DNA of 64,000 nucleotides, taken from the NCBI GenBank assembly GCA_021234155.1, contig JAJEKV010000234.1:62001-126000 (forward strand). The letters are read 5' to 3'. The notes under the pieces were generated by a model. It ran no database searches, was not told where the DNA came from, and saw only the letters and a program-made list of their open reading frames with translations. Both the position numbers and the translations under genes were made by a program. This document shows, in pieces, positions 11,670 to 23,706 of this stretch. This DNA comes from Isoetes taiwanensis (lineage: Eukaryota > Streptophyta > Lycopodiopsida > Isoetales > Isoetaceae). Within the stretch, counting starts at the first letter, position 1. Each line of letters begins with the position of its first letter.

Positions 11670-14008
11670 TATGAAAGCCCCTGTTCAGTGCCTCTTGTCG
11701 ACTACTTATCAACACTCCGGACCTCTTTTTGAGGATTTGCTTCAGGAAAAACTTCTATGCTGTCCCGAGAAGCTACTTCTATTTCCAACAATATGCTCCT
11801 ATGGACTGTCGGTGATGGGTGAAGTCTCTCAAGCCTAGAAGCCCTAATAGGTATAATGAACTTTGCCCATGCTAAGATTGGCAAAATGAACAGCGGGCTC
11901 GGTTCAAACACCTAATTAAATCACTTCAGGGCACCGCAATGCCACCTGAAACTCCAATGGAGTAGCTATAAGCTCTAGAATATGCAGAAAACCTTCGAAT
12001 CATACCTAATTTTCCGTCTGAAGTCCAAACTCCAGCTCAAACTCCCTGGTATGCACCACATTTCGCCTCCCAACTAAAACCTAGCTCTAGCCTAGCGAGC
12101 AAGAAGGAAATCGCCGACCGGACCGCTTGCGCCCTAAACACCAAGTGAGCATGGCCTGTCGGCGCCGGAATATGGGAGAGACACAGACAGAATATAATGA
12201 CGTCATATAAACGTGGCAGACACGGTGGCATCTGTAAAAAAAAAAAGTCTTTGTTGAAAGATGGTTTCCTCTACCATTAGCAATTTAACATAGACCTATG
12301 CAGCCGAGAATTCCTAATAGACTAGTAAATATGTGCCCAGCGTTACTGCGCTAATGTAACTTGTCCGTTCTTACCTGCTTTTAAGTCAAGCTTGTTACAG
12401 CGTTACCGCGCTAATGTAACTTGTCGGTTCTTACCTCCTTTTAAGTCAAGCTTGTTACATCTAGAAGTAGGCCTTAGTAACATGATAGTCATGCCAATGT
12501 GGAGGTATCCTATTTAGAGTTTGGGCATTTAAAAATTCAGTAGGATTCTGCATCATTCTTAGCAACTCGATCTACACTTGAATAAGTTGTAGGTGTTCTA
12601 AGCAATCACTCTATCATGTTATGCTTGCGGTCCCAAAAATTTCGACTTGGAAACCGTTAAATTTGAATAGTTGTCTATCATGTCTAATTCCTATAATTAA
12701 TTTGAGTTCGAGTTTAAAATCTTATCGCTTTTATAAATTCACAACAGAAAGAAAAAAAAAAAAAAAAGGGAATCTTCAATCTGAATAATGGGATCAAGTT
12801 AAACAAATATAAATGTGCTCGAGAAAGAGTTAATATTCTAGACATCATCATGTTCAAAAAATAGATCGAAGTTCACTTTAAAATTCTAACGTTCATGTTC
12901 TCCTTGGCTAATCTTGACGTGCTAGAGTTCAAACGGAGAGAAATAAGATGTTAGTCTTATCCCTTGTAGGCACCAGTTAGTTAGAACTATTACACACTCA
13001 TTTTGCGATACCATTATGATCTTTTGATAATAAAATCTTAGAGAATAACATGCTAGAGTTTAGGTATATAGAATTATTTCAAGAATTTTAGCCGAGTGAT
13101 CAATTCCGCATACTAAGGCTTACGTCAAGACCCAAAAGTTCTAGAAAAAAAAATCAAGATATAGTGGTTTGTACAAACGTCTTCTGGAGTCTTACACATC
13201 CCATAAGGGTCATATGCACAGTGTTAAGAATATTTTACCCACTGAAGCTGGACTATTTCTGGAATTCTTGACTATATTTAAATGTTAAGAGAACTTCCGT
13301 TTATTCTCAATGTTACCTAGTCATAATCTTTTTATTATATCATTAGCTTAAAATTAAGGAATCAATTTTAGACCTCTTTGGAAAATATGGCAAGCGAGAC
13401 AAAAGATAATAAATATTCTATAAAAATGGCAAAGAAGGAGAACGACAAAAAACATTGGTTTTTGGTCAGATTTAAACCCTAGCAAGAAGTTTAAAAACAC
13501 GCCTCCTTTCTATGAAGCCATTGAATATTTTGTTTATAAAGCTCTATCATTATATCAACTAGTCTGACAGATAACTATGACCTCCTTTATTTCCGCGAAG
13601 CTTTTTAGTTTACCCTAAAGATCAGTCGTTGCCATACTCGTGGCCTGTGGAGACACGAGTTTAAGCAAGAACATAAATCTTTCTTTGTTGTCCTGTCTTA
13701 CGGCAAACTATCAGAGGAATGGAAGAATGAGCAAGTGATCTATCTGTATTTTGTTAACTATTGTCTTGTATGTTCTACCCAAATTGGATTCTACAGTCTG
13801 TTGTGTTCCATGAATTTTGATCCCCAAGACCACAGACAGTTTTAAAAGGAAGTTTTAAGATGGATCTTAGAGAAGAATAGAGTCGTTGACTCTCATCTTT
13901 TACTTAAAAAGCTCGATATGAGTCTTGTAAATTGGTACGTATGCTTAATTTAATGATATTATTTGAGATAACAAACTAATACAAAAATGTTGTGTTTATG
14001 CAATGCTA
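11670..14008. other. Upstream of the coiled-coil gene; no further gene seen
   Basis: 11670-12240 probably includes the 5' untranslated region and promoter of the minus-strand gene. A 69-codon minus-strand frame at 11702-11911 matches nothing known. 12500-14000 is AT-rich with no frame of note. Confidence 0.45.
12338..12457. repeat. 60 bp tandem duplication
   Basis: Two units, 12338-12397 and 12398-12457, are nearly identical (core GCGCTAATGTAACTTGT ... AAGTCAAGCTTGTTA). The few point differences indicate a fairly recent event. Confidence 0.85.
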
Positions 14009-15700
14009 TAATTGAATTGAATTGAATTGAATGATTTTTATCATCCACGGAGGCCAATCGGCCTATGGGACCCAATACAAGAGGACATGAGGTGTATTGC
14101 TGCCCAAGTTAAAAAAACCCCCGCTCCGAAGGGTTTTCGAGGGAAAAACCATGGCAGCAGTATAACTGCTGATAAGCTGTACAATATACATACATAGATC
14201 ATGAAGTATTTCCTGCCCATCAAGTGGTTGTCTGAGGGCATATGTGAGCCCTAGATCCATGACCTCCTGAATGTATGATCCTAGTGAGCGTACCGAGGTC
14301 GTGCTCAGTATCATGTATAGTAGCTGGTCTGGCCTGACCAAAAGAGCGTACTGCGCCCATATCCGATTATATGCTGGCTAGCTCTGAAAAGTGTGACATT
14401 CATCCTCAATGACTCCCATCTGGCAGCTTTGATAAAGCCTATTTTGGCGTGGCTTCCCAATCCACCTGCCTATCTCAATTCGGAGATGTGGGCACCTGTG
14501 CAAATGAAGGCAATGAGCCTGCGCTTTTTCATGGGCAGATATGAATGCAGGTAGCGTCCAGTGTGGGGTTTATGCATTCCTTGTAATGTGTCGTTTTGAC
14601 CTGCTCCTGGGGCCTAGAGTCCCAAAGCTTACCGAGGAAACAAGAGTCAAGATAATGCCTCAAGCTGTCCCGGCCTGCCTCTGTATCTGCCTATATGCAC
14701 CTGTGCTCTTGCATATTCCATCTAGAAAACCACTGAGCTCTCTTGTCCTTCCAACATGCCTTGAGCCACTGCGGTCTCATTGCTATGGTATAAGCCAGGC
14801 ACGAAAGACGGGCATCGTCCATATTGATAACCTTCTAGAAATAGACGATGTGTCTATCAAGGGCTGTCTTTTGAAGAGGCAGGAATCCTGTCTCCTACAA
14901 CAGGATTTGATATGGTACCGTGGATTTCACCCGAGTGCATTGTGCTAAGAAGGCTTTCACTTTTTGCTCTAAGTCATTCAAATTAAGCCAAAGGATACCA
15001 CCGGACCTCGGACATCTACTGTCTGAAGAACGGGGTTCCACCAATTATCTTGAATAGATGTGACTGATGGCCCCAATCATAGAGCTCTACCTTGTGGCTG
15101 TTGTTCTGCATTGTATAGAGCGATTCCCAGCCTGCTGTCACTTGCAATCTAATAGATGTGTCCCAACATAATGAAGAAGGAAACTCCACTCCCAATTACT
15201 TTAGGTGGGTGTCACCTCCATGATTTGCCCCCGATAGGTGAGTGTAGGGGGCCTATGGTGACGTGAGGATGATATGAAGACCATCTTAGTCTTGGTTAGA
15301 TTGATGCGCATGCCTGTGGCCTGGCAGAATGTATCTCTCTAAATGAGACTATATATCCATCCGAGTGTGGGCCAAGAGGTCGACATCATCCGCATAGATG
15401 AGCTGCCTGATGACCTGATGCAAAAGCTGGGTGCCACCTCCCCCTCCCCCTCCCCCTCCCCCCTCCCCATTGTAAGCGAGCCAGGTTACCAACTGGTCAA
15501 TCTAAAGGCCGAACAAGGTTAGAGAGAGAGGACAACCCAGTTGGACCCTGATATTACTGGTAATTGATTGCCCCGTCAGCTGCATTCGGCCAGAACAACT
15601 CTCATATAGTGCGTATTCACATAGTTGAAGATGGAAGACCCATGTCATCTTATTCCATGTCTGCAAAAGTATACATCCCCTAAGTGCAATATCTTCATAG
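14009..15700 (-). mobile_element. LINE family 1, copy A (decayed)
   Basis: Reading on the minus strand, about 15660-15500 gives a reverse-transcriptase segment with YESCSGRMQLTGQSITSN followed by VQLGCPLSLTLFGL, which is the GCPLSP-type motif B. At 15396-15385 the catalytic YADD is intact in the context QLIYADDVDLLA. Further on, about 15110-15060, comes ELYDWGHQSHL, shared with the other copies. Near 14080-14040 comes the 3' block with the complement of CCACGGAGGCCAATCGGCC, and then a short tandem repeat tail of GAATT units (about 14011-14031). Frames are closed by many stops. It is 5' truncated, as is usual for target-primed insertion. Related pieces lie at 31660, 39005, 42449, 46180, 47270 and 48450. 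Confidence 0.75.
15436..15469. repeat. CCCCCT tract
   Basis: About five CCTCCCC units lie inside the LINE. The complementary strand has five or more runs of four to six G and could form a G-quadruplex. It probably arose by slippage within the dead element. Confidence 0.8.
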
Positions 15701-15939
15701 CTGCAATTCTTCATCTTTCAAAGCAGAGACTTAACCATCTAAAACAAAACCTATGTTGCTTTGGGATGCTACAATATATGAGAAAAAATATATTCATAAT
15801 CATTTTGTTTGGTTTAACAATCATTGGCTGCATGTTTATATCTAAAGAAGCAATGAGAGACACAAATTGCTAACCTTTGGCACCTATTCAAAAGTATTTC
15901 TTGCAAAGGCAATAAGACCTTTTTTTTTGCAAAGGTCAA

Positions 15940-16220
15940 AGTAGTATTATTAAGACTTTAATTATTTTGGTAGAGGTTCGAACCCCTGTATTTCATATTC
16001 TAAAACCTTAGGTGAAGACGTGTAGAGGCTCGATATTCCATCAAAACCATAGGCGAATGCGTATTTCATATTTCAAATCATAGGCGCCCCCAATCATAAA
16101 TAACCACAAGCGAAACGAGAGGTGAGGCTCCAACATACGGTCTGGACCATAGGATCGACAGATCCGACAACTGTGGTAGTCTTGGGTGCATCTCATTTAG
16201 AATATGTAGCATCAATATAA
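15940..16220 (+). mobile_element. SINE-like element, family A, copy 1
   Basis: A perfect RNA polymerase III B box, GGTTCGAACCC, lies at about 15975-15985, preceded by TTTTGGTAGA. The body that follows (CCTTAGGTGAAGACG, CATAGGCGCCCCCAATCATAAAT, CGAGAGGTGAGGCTCC, TAGAATATGTAGC) matches the minus-strand copies near 18.6-19.3 kb. The A-box part of the head is diverged or truncated here. It has no coding capacity, and its transposition would depend on a LINE. Confidence 0.65.
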
Positions 16221-18142
16221 ACCACACATAGCATCGGGTAAGGCCAAGTATTAACATAACTTAGACATCCTAAGGTATGGAAGCCTATATTCCACATGGT
16301 CATACCCCATAAATGTCTAACCATGTGGATGCACCTCATCGAAGCCAAGTGGGCCAACATGTAAACTCTAACATATACAAAATTAAACCCTAGACCTAGT
16401 CCACTTTTGCTCCACCATCAACCTGAAACTGCTCTCCCAAATTCAATTCAAGGATCAACTTCAACTGCATACGCTACAACAACCCCAAGAGCGCATGTGC
16501 ATCAGCTTGAGGAGTGCCTACTCTAAACTATCTGCAAGAGGTGGAGATCGTTGGAGCCAGAGACAACACTTCAGGAGCAGGTATTTCAAGTAAATATCTA
16601 GGTAGTTCATCTGGAAGAGCATCCCAGATGGGTTAGCATGTTGTAGTACCATTCTCTTAGAGCCATTCTAGAACCCACAATTATAATCATGAACCCTAAT
16701 CAATGAACCCTAACTATAAGTTAGATGCATATGATTAGGTTTAGTTGATACTCTTATCATTTATCAAGTTATGTTAATATAAAATGTTGGTTGACCTCAT
16801 GATGGCATCTCTTGTGCATGAAGGAAGGGGGGTAGAGATCTAGCTGCCCGTTACGAGATGATGCTCCTAGTTAGACCCAATAATTCTCATTATTATTTCA
16901 GCCTGTGCATAGGACCCACCGGGCTGTGGAAGCTATGGGATGATTGAACACCAGACAACAAGAGTTCTGGAGAAGTGGAGGGAGGACCCTGTTGAGCGTG
17001 GTTACTGGAGTCCTCATAGCGAACTAGACCTGTAGTCAAACTGTGTGCTTGGCTTTGACACTCCTTGGGTTGAAGGTGTCGCTCTAACTCATTGAGTTGC
17101 AGTTGTCATTCTAGTTCACATGTGGGGGAGTTAAATCAGGTAAGGACATGTGTCCTCACGCCTCTAGTTGCCAATGAAACCATTGTGTCTCGAGATGGGA
17201 CTTAGCCCTCTCTTGCTCCATCGAACTAGGGAGATGAAACCCGGAGTAGTCTCATCGGGTGATACCACGGAAGTGCATCTTTAAAAGGCTAGAGTCACTT
17301 AAGTTAGAGTCAGGTCATTGCTATAACTTGGTTTGAAGCTATATGGAGAGCCTAGTCGTGAGTCAACTCCCACTTGAGTTAGAGCTGGGTCGGAGCGACG
17401 ATATGATGTTTAGCACGTATTAGATGATGTATTCGTCGACCATATGGTTGGATGTATTATTGCTACCCTTCAAAGTAGTCTTAGTATTATATGATAGTGC
17501 TTATGATAGTATGTTTTGCTTCTGCTAATGTAGGAACCCATAGTAGAAGGGATGGAATAACACCTCACTATCCTTTAGATGCTAGTTAGACGGAGGGTCC
17601 ATATAACGAGGAGTTGTTGATTAAGAGAAGTCCTTCAGTGTATACAAAGGATAGCTGTATATAGTACAAGGACGCCACATTGCCTATACACATTATGTTT
17701 ACATCTCTAGCAATTATTTTTCCTTCTTTTTTATGTTCTCCATTTTATGTTTTGAGTCTTTTTGCTAAAATATTTCTATTTTTTCTGTTTCTTTACACTC
17801 AGCATATTTATTTCCAATTGTCCTTTTGTTGCCTCTTTACTCTCTAAAATGGCATCTCAAATTTGAAATCGAGGTCAGCTTTTCCTTAACTAAATTTTGA
17901 CTTTATTGGTGATTAGTACAATTGCATTATTACCCTGTGTTATGTGAGAATTTTCGATAAGACATCTTCAAATGACATATGACTATTGTAAATTAACAAA
18001 GAGAATTACATCAGATTGTAAGCACTTGATTTTTTAAGCACCTATGAACACTTTGGTTGATGTATTCGTTTGATTGTACTAAATAGTATTTCTAGAGTGC
18101 ACATTTTCTTGGCCGTTGATTTAACAAAAAAAAAAAAAAAAA
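16221..18142. other. Unclassified, probably repeat-derived
   Basis: No gene is recognisable. Near 17280-17400 the phrases GAGTCACTTAAGTTAGAGTC and GAGTCAACTCCCACTTGAGT recur in altered form, which suggests a decayed repeat, perhaps LTR-derived. I could not find both ends. Confidence 0.35.
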
Positions 18143-18217
18143 GAGATTGTGTGGTTGTATGTGAATATTAAAAAAGGTTTAAAAAAAGAGAGATTGTGTG
18201 GTTGTATGTAAATATTA
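18143..18217. repeat. Short tandem duplication
   Basis: GAGATTGTGTGGTTGTATGT followed by AAATATTA-like sequence occurs twice (start about 18143 and 18189), separated by an A-rich linker. Confidence 0.8.
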
Positions 18218-18226
18218 GATAAAGGC

Positions 18227-18607
18227 TTGGCAGATTTGGTGATGGCGCAGCTCACTGGAGCTAGGGTTTTGACGCTGCTTCAATCTCAGATATCTCCCTC
18301 CTCGAATGTCAGTTTCGAGCAATTTTTTGGTGAGTCCCGGAATTGGGACCATCTATTTCGACCTCCGTGGTTACCGTCAATTTTGGCGTTGCTTCAATCT
18401 CAGATACCTCCCACCTCGAATGTCCGTTTTGAGCACCCTTGCAGTAACGTTCCGATGGTGTATGGAATTAAGTTATTTTCTTTGTATTTTGGTCCCGTAA
18501 TTGGGATCATACATTTCGGCCTCCATGGTTACCACCGCCGACATGCAATCTTGCTCACAATTTCCTGCTTCTATGGCCTCTTCAGCACCGCCTCCTACAT
18601 ATTCTAA
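18227..18607 (+). CDS. Short open frame made of an internal duplication
   Basis: A 126-codon frame consists largely of two diverged copies of one unit (about 18270-18376 and 18385-18534). Each begins GCTTCAATCTCAGATA and ends GGTTACC. Its 3' end runs into the 18601 duplication. I recognise no domain. The duplicate translates differently in places, which argues against selection on the protein. It could be the 5' end of a transcribed gene whose remainder was lost. Confidence 0.2.
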   Translation: MADLVMAQLTGARVLTLLQSQISPSSNVSFEQFFGESRNWDHLFRPPWLPSILALLQSQIPPTSNVRFEHPCSNVPMVYGIKLFSLYFGPVIGIIHFGLHGYHRRHAILLTISCFYGLFSTASYIF

Positions 18608-18610
18608 ATG

Positions 18611-18905
18611 AGGTGCACTTGGACTACCGCAATCGTCGAATCTGTCAATCCTACGGCCCAGACTGTATGTTGGAGCCTATGGGCACCTCTCGTTTCGGTT
18701 ATGCTCATTTATGATTGGGGGCGTCTATGATTTTGAGATGTGAAATACGAGTTTGCCTAAGGCTTTGATGGTATATCGAGCCTCTATACGGCTTCGCTTA
18801 AGATTTTAGAATATGAAATACGGGAGCTCGAACCTCTACCAAAATAATTCAATGTCCTAATAAGACTACTTTAACCAATTTAACCAGTGAGCTAACGTGA
18901 CTATT
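18611..18905 (-). mobile_element. SINE-like element, family A, copy 2
   Basis: Read on the minus strand it starts CACGTTAGCTCACTGGTTAA, a tRNA-like A box, then GAGGTTCGAGCTCC, a B box. It ends near the complement of GAGGTGCACTTGG. Both boxes are intact enough to identify a tRNA-derived head. Confidence 0.7.
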
Positions 18906-19042
18906 TTTTTTTATCTTAAATCTATGTTTTTTTTTATAATAACCCATTGAATTGTTTTAGAGATATGGTCTATGGTTTTAGGAATTATATCCATATCAAA
19001 TCCCCCTGGAAACCCCTGTTATTTTGCTACATATTCTAAACG

Positions 19043-19338
19043 AGGTGCACCCTGGACTACCACAGTCGTCGGATCTGTCAATCCTACGGCCCAGACTGTA
19101 CGTTGGGGCCTCTGGGCACCTCTCGTTTCGGTTATGCTCATTTATGATTGGGGGCGTCTATGATTTTGAGATGTGAAATACGAGTTTACCTAAGGTTTTG
19201 ATGGTATATCGAGCCTCTATACGGCTTTGCTTAAGATTTTAGAATATGAAATACGAGAGCTCGAACCTCTACCAAAATAATTCAATGTCCTAATAAGACT
19301 TTAACCAATTTGACTAGTGAGCTAACATGACTATTTTT
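19043..19338 (-). mobile_element. SINE-like element, family A, copy 3
   Basis: This is the duplicate of copy 2, with the same A and B boxes on the minus strand and a similar body. It arose by segmental duplication, not by independent insertion, because the flanks are duplicated with it. Confidence 0.7.
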
Positions 19339-20279
19339 TTATCTTAAATCTATGTTTGTTTTTAATAATAACCCATTCAATTGTTTTAGAGATATGGTCT
19401 ATGGTTTTAGGAATTATATCCATATCAAATCCCCCTGGAACCCCCTGTTATTTTGCTACATATTTGTCATCTCAATTATTTTGCTCATGCCCTTGCTTCC
19501 ATGGGTTTGTAACGAACTGTATTATTACAATATTTATTTTATTAGATGCTTTTTGTACATCTCAGTGCTTTGTAGTTTCTAACCAAGAATGAAGGATTAT
19601 AAAATATATGCAGGTCCACGACATGATATTTGAAGCATCCTTCAATTCGCACCCCTTTATTATAATCTCTACAGATTCTGTAAGTCCATCTAAGATGCTT
19701 ATCACATTCAAATGTCTCAGAATAATCAAGTTGGGCATGTGCAGTGCTGAAGTGATCAGGTTTGGCATGTGCAGTGCTAAATAAAGCTTATTGGTTTAAA
19801 ACTGGCTGTTTGCTTTGTTAAAATTTTAAAATTTATTTGATGGAGATCAATGGCTAGCTTCTGCATGACACATGGTACTGTTTCCCATCCTTGCCGTTTG
19901 CAAGGGCTTGGTATACAAAGGAGATTTTTGCAATAGGAAGCTTAATTGGTCAATGATGTCTCTTGTATCAAACTTGTAAACTATGGTGGTTTGTAATGCC
20001 AATAGTTCTCTTAAATGTTATATTTTGACATTGATATTCAAATGTTATATTTTTTAATTTGGAAACCATGTATGGACCTATTATGATTTAACCCTTAAAT
20101 ATGGGCCATTCAATGTCAAATTTTTAAAACTATTTTTTATTGCTCGGGATATCTTTCTTATTGTTTCTTTCTTGTATTTCATCGTTTTTTTACAAATTAT
20201 CTTGTTTTTTACTTATTCTAGTATTTTCATGGCTATTTTTGTATATCTATATATAGCCTTTTCTCTAATTTTTACACCA

Positions 20280-20665
20280 CCTTTTCCTAGGCCCCGAAGG
20301 GGCCAATTTATTTTTTGAGTTAATACAAAAAACCATTACATCCAACACTTTAAAATTAAATTCCCCCTGAAATCCCCTTTGGTTTGGATGCATATTCTAA
20401 CGGGGGTGACGTAGGGTAGCGAGAACCCATAAAATCATATAATACATATAAAATCAACACCATTCAGTACATTGCCTCAAACCTTATTGTATTTCGCAAA
20501 CCTCGTTATACAGTATATCAAAATTTGTACAAGAATACCCCACAAACGAGGATCGCTATTTACGGTTTAGATCAAGGAATATTGAGTAAATATGCCCATC
20601 TGACAACTCTCAATGCCCGGAGTCACCCCCTGCATGAAAGGAGCTCTACCACACAGAGTTAATCC
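20280..20665 (-). mobile_element. SINE-like element, family B
   Basis: On the minus strand the head near 20665 reads GGGATTAACTCTGTGTGGTA followed by GAGCTCC, close to a tRNA A-box region. A GGGTGACTCCGGG stretch follows in the place of a B box. The body runs down to a hairpin GGCCCC-GAA-GGGGCC at 20290-20304. It is distinct from family A except for the shared patch at about 20358-20405. Boundaries are approximate. Confidence 0.5.
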
Positions 20666-21103
20666 CATTTTTATTTTATATTTTAAAAATAATGTAAGGT
20701 TGAGTGCATTAGTGAGATTTGATTGACCAATTCCATCGATCAAATCTCCAAAGTGTGAAGCAAAAATAGATTTTCTAATCCTCTAAGCTTTAGCTTTCCA
20801 ATGAGTCTATCTCCAACGTCATATGAGTATATATGCTAAAAAGGAATTGTCACTGCCAGTGCACATAATTAAACATAGTTTTATTTTAATTTCTTGAAGG
20901 CACCGATGAGATTCTAAATCTCACTAAGTTGGGGAAATAACAAACACTTGAGGCAATTTTGGTATCATTGCAAAGGTCTTACCCTGGGCTTTCAGCTGAC
21001 ACTAACTCTTGTTCCCATTAGGAAGGTGAACTCCCCATTTTTCTCACAACCTGATACTTAGGACGGACAATGGCAGTTGAAGGAACAAACTAATTTCTTA
21101 GCA
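20666..21103. other. No gene seen
   Basis: AT-rich spacer between the SINE-like element and the CACTA transposon. No frame or repeat of note. Confidence 0.5.
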
Positions 21104-21106
21104 AAT

Positions 21107-21135
21107 CACTACAAGAGGATGGGGGATATAGTGTC
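21107..21135 (+). repeat. CACTA left terminal inverted repeat
   Basis: CACTACAAG...ATAGTGTC, paired with the right end at 25793-25821. AAT precedes it. Confidence 0.85.
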
Positions 21136-21261
21136 AACCCTTGGTGACAATTTTGTGTCGACTGCTACTATCTTGACACAAAGTGCTTGTGTTGTGTCAA
21201 ATTTATGTCTAGTGCATAGTGTCAAATATCCCGTCCAATGCAATGACATCCGTTTGTCAAA

Positions 21262-21540
21262 CTTTTTATCGCAATTTAAGTGGGTTATTGCAACAACTTT
21301 TGAACAATATTATAACTAAGATGTAACAACCTTTTCTTAAGACTTGTAACAAAACGGTGTCCAATTCATTATCTAATATTTCAACTGAATTGTGAGGAGC
21401 ATTTGTCTAATTTACGTGAGTTGTTGCAACAATTTTTAAACAACATTATAACTAAGTAGCTGCAACATTTTCTTAAGACTTATAACAGAATGCCATCCAA
21501 CTTTGTGTCTAGTATTTCAACAAAATTATGTTGTGTATTC
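21262..21540. repeat. Tandem duplication of about 136 bp in the CACTA left end
   Basis: Two diverged units share TTGCAACAA, ACAATATTATAACTAAG-type and TTTTCTTAAGACTT blocks, each ending near a TATTTCAAC motif. Such subterminal amplification is common in CACTA elements. Confidence 0.75.
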
Positions 21541-21994
21541 ATACATCAGATATATTACTACACCAAGGGATATTGTTTGATACAATTGAAGAATGATTTG
21601 GACATCTAGGAACTAGTTGGATGAAGGGGAATAGTAAATGGTGAAGGGTACTTGACAATGTGGATCAATGAGAAAACCTATTAGGAAGGCAAGACTCATC
21701 AAATACGAAATACTTGTAATGTACATAACATATATATCAAAACTCTAGGAACTACTCTTTATATGGCAAATAAATGAATTCATTGAATTGCAAAAAGGTG
21801 CAAACAAATGCCACTCCAATCTAGATCGCTCTTGTAGGTTGTATCTCGACAGATGGATGCTTCCCCTTGAAGGATGAACTCGGAGGACGAGTGGCAAGAA
21901 GAGGGACCTCTATGTTCTCAAGATCTACAAGGAATTAGTGGCAGTTCCATAATTTAGAGACGACAAATTTAGAAGGACCACACTCAATATCAAT

Positions 21995-22100
21995 ATGTAG
22001 TACAATAACAGGGTGTTCCAGAGGGATTTGATGTGGATGTAGAATTGACAATTCCTGAAACCACAGACTATATCCCTAAAACAATTGAATGGATTGTTTA
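21995..22100 (-). repeat. Copy of the SINE-flank repeat inside the CACTA
   Basis: In inverse orientation this matches the flank found in both units at 18601-19461: GTACTACAATAACAGGGTGT, then a TTCCAGAGGGATTTGATGTGG-like block, and CAATTGAATGGATTGTTT followed by an A tract. It is either a nested insertion or captured host sequence. Confidence 0.7.
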
Positions 22101-22988
22101 AAAAAAAAAAAAAAAAACATACATCCAAGATGAAAAAATAATCATGTTAGACAGACAGTTCTTTTGCAAGCTTTCATGGCAAAATACAAACTATGCTTAA
22201 ACAAGCTAAATGGTGCATGTTGCAACAAAATCGGCAAGCATTCTTCAAATGATGGATGCAAAAATAAGAAGTGATTTCCTGCAACCACATCCAATGCACG
22301 CCCTGAGTAACTTAGTTGCTAGTTATAATATATTCTAACCTGGCTGTTCCAGTAGTCAAATGAACTGGCGACAATAAAATTTTCACCATTTCCAAATCCT
22401 TCCGAGATCGTAGGCAAATAGCAGGTGATAAAATCTGGCTAGCCTCAAGGTAGAACCACCATTTGTAACACTGACTAGGTTTCTTTCCAGATCGCAGGCA
22501 AATAGCAGGTGATAAAATCTGGCCAAAATGCCTGAAAAGGTTACCTTGTGGGAATGCTCACCAAGCCATCGCGCTTGAGCAAAACTCTTAAAAAAAAAAG
22601 AAACAGAGATTAAATGGTAGATTAGCAACTTCAGAGTGATCCGATGTCTCTGCACATAGACGATCCTAATTACCAAGGGCTAGACGAAAGATGTTCGAAA
22701 GGAAAAATTGCTTTATAACTCCATCACCTGATGCTACAACACAGGAATTTATGAGAATATACACTACAAGGGCCGCCGCCATCGCCCATCTGAGGCGCCG
22801 TGCCTCCCCTATTTTCTTGTCGCTGCCATCGCACCTGCTCTTCAAGATCTGCCCTGAAGAAGGATGCACAAAGATAATTTTCTTGGCTTTTTCTAATTTT
22901 CCTGCCAGTTAAAAGATTTATGGTTGAGATGGAATTAATCTTACATGGCAGGACACGTGGCATGGCTAAAATTGCAACAAAGTGTGCA

Positions 22989-23706
22989 TCTCGGGTTAAG
23001 CAACCCTGCTAATAAAAATAACCTTATCGCTAAGTGTAACCTTATCGCTAAGTGTAATCTTATTTTGTTTTTTATCAAATGACCATTGTAAAAAATAAAA
23101 TACATGGCATTAAAACCATCGAAACACAATCGATACACAAAATCCATAGAATGAATCCTGCCCACAGCAAACACCGGAAACCTCCTCCAGACCAGAGTCG
23201 GGATGCCTACAACAGCATCGAAACCTCCTGCCTGACCAAATTTGGCATCCCAGACCAGAGCTCCATACAATTGTATTTGTAATTGCAAGATTCAAGCCTG
23301 GTTCAAGCTTGGTTCCCCTGGTTCAAGCTTGGTTCTTTTTGGTTCCCCTCGTTCAAGCTTTGTCCGTTCAAGCCCTAGCCGCTGCTCATCAAAACCTCTT
23401 CAAGGAAGCCCTCTTCAAGCAACTCTTTCTTGTTCAACCAAACCAACGTTCTTCAAAAAAAACCCGTTCAAGCAAGCCACCGTTGCTCAAAAAAACCCTG
23501 TGCAGTTCCTGGTTGTGTTGATGCATCAATCGCCGCCCCTGCGGGCCGCGACTAGAAAAAGCAAGACTCTACTCACTAAAATAAACCACTAACAAAAGAA
23601 AAAAAAAACCAAATCCAAACCAAAAAAAAAACCCAACCCAACCTTCGGCCAAAATCTTATAAACATCTACACTTCTCGGGTTAAGCAACCCTGCTAATAA
23701 AAATAA
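22989..23706. repeat. 33 bp direct repeats 685 bp apart
   Basis: TCTCGGGTTAAGCAACCCTG followed by CTAATAAAAATAA occurs at 22989-23021 and again, identically, at 23674-23706. The enclosed segment holds a small tandem repeat (CCTTATCGCTAAGTGTAA, 23022-23057) and runs of TTCAAGC-type repeats (23290-23470). It may be an insertion inside the CACTA element, but 33 bp is long for a target duplication. Confidence 0.6.

Larger units (their letters stand above)
18601..19461. repeat. 430 bp direct tandem duplication containing SINE copies
   Basis: Units 18601-19032 and 19033-19461 are nearly identical, differing by scattered substitutions and small indels. Both junctions lie at CTACAT. Each unit holds a minus-strand family A SINE plus a flank running from CCCATTNAATTGTTTTAGAG to CCCTGTTATTTTGCTACAT. 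Parts of that flank recur at about 20358-20405, and in inverse orientation at about 21995-22100. Confidence 0.9.

Noticed and set aside
14541-14948. 135-codon plus-strand frame
   Set aside because: It lies antisense within LINE copy A, whose reverse-transcriptase motifs are on the minus strand.
15975-15985. tRNA gene suggested by GGTTCGAACCC
   Set aside because: No cloverleaf can be built around it, and the same box recurs with a shared non-tRNA body in other copies, so it is a SINE-like head.
23242-23592. 116-codon plus-strand frame inside the CACTA
   Set aside because: Its sequence is built from TTCAAGC-type simple repeats and A-runs with no domain character.
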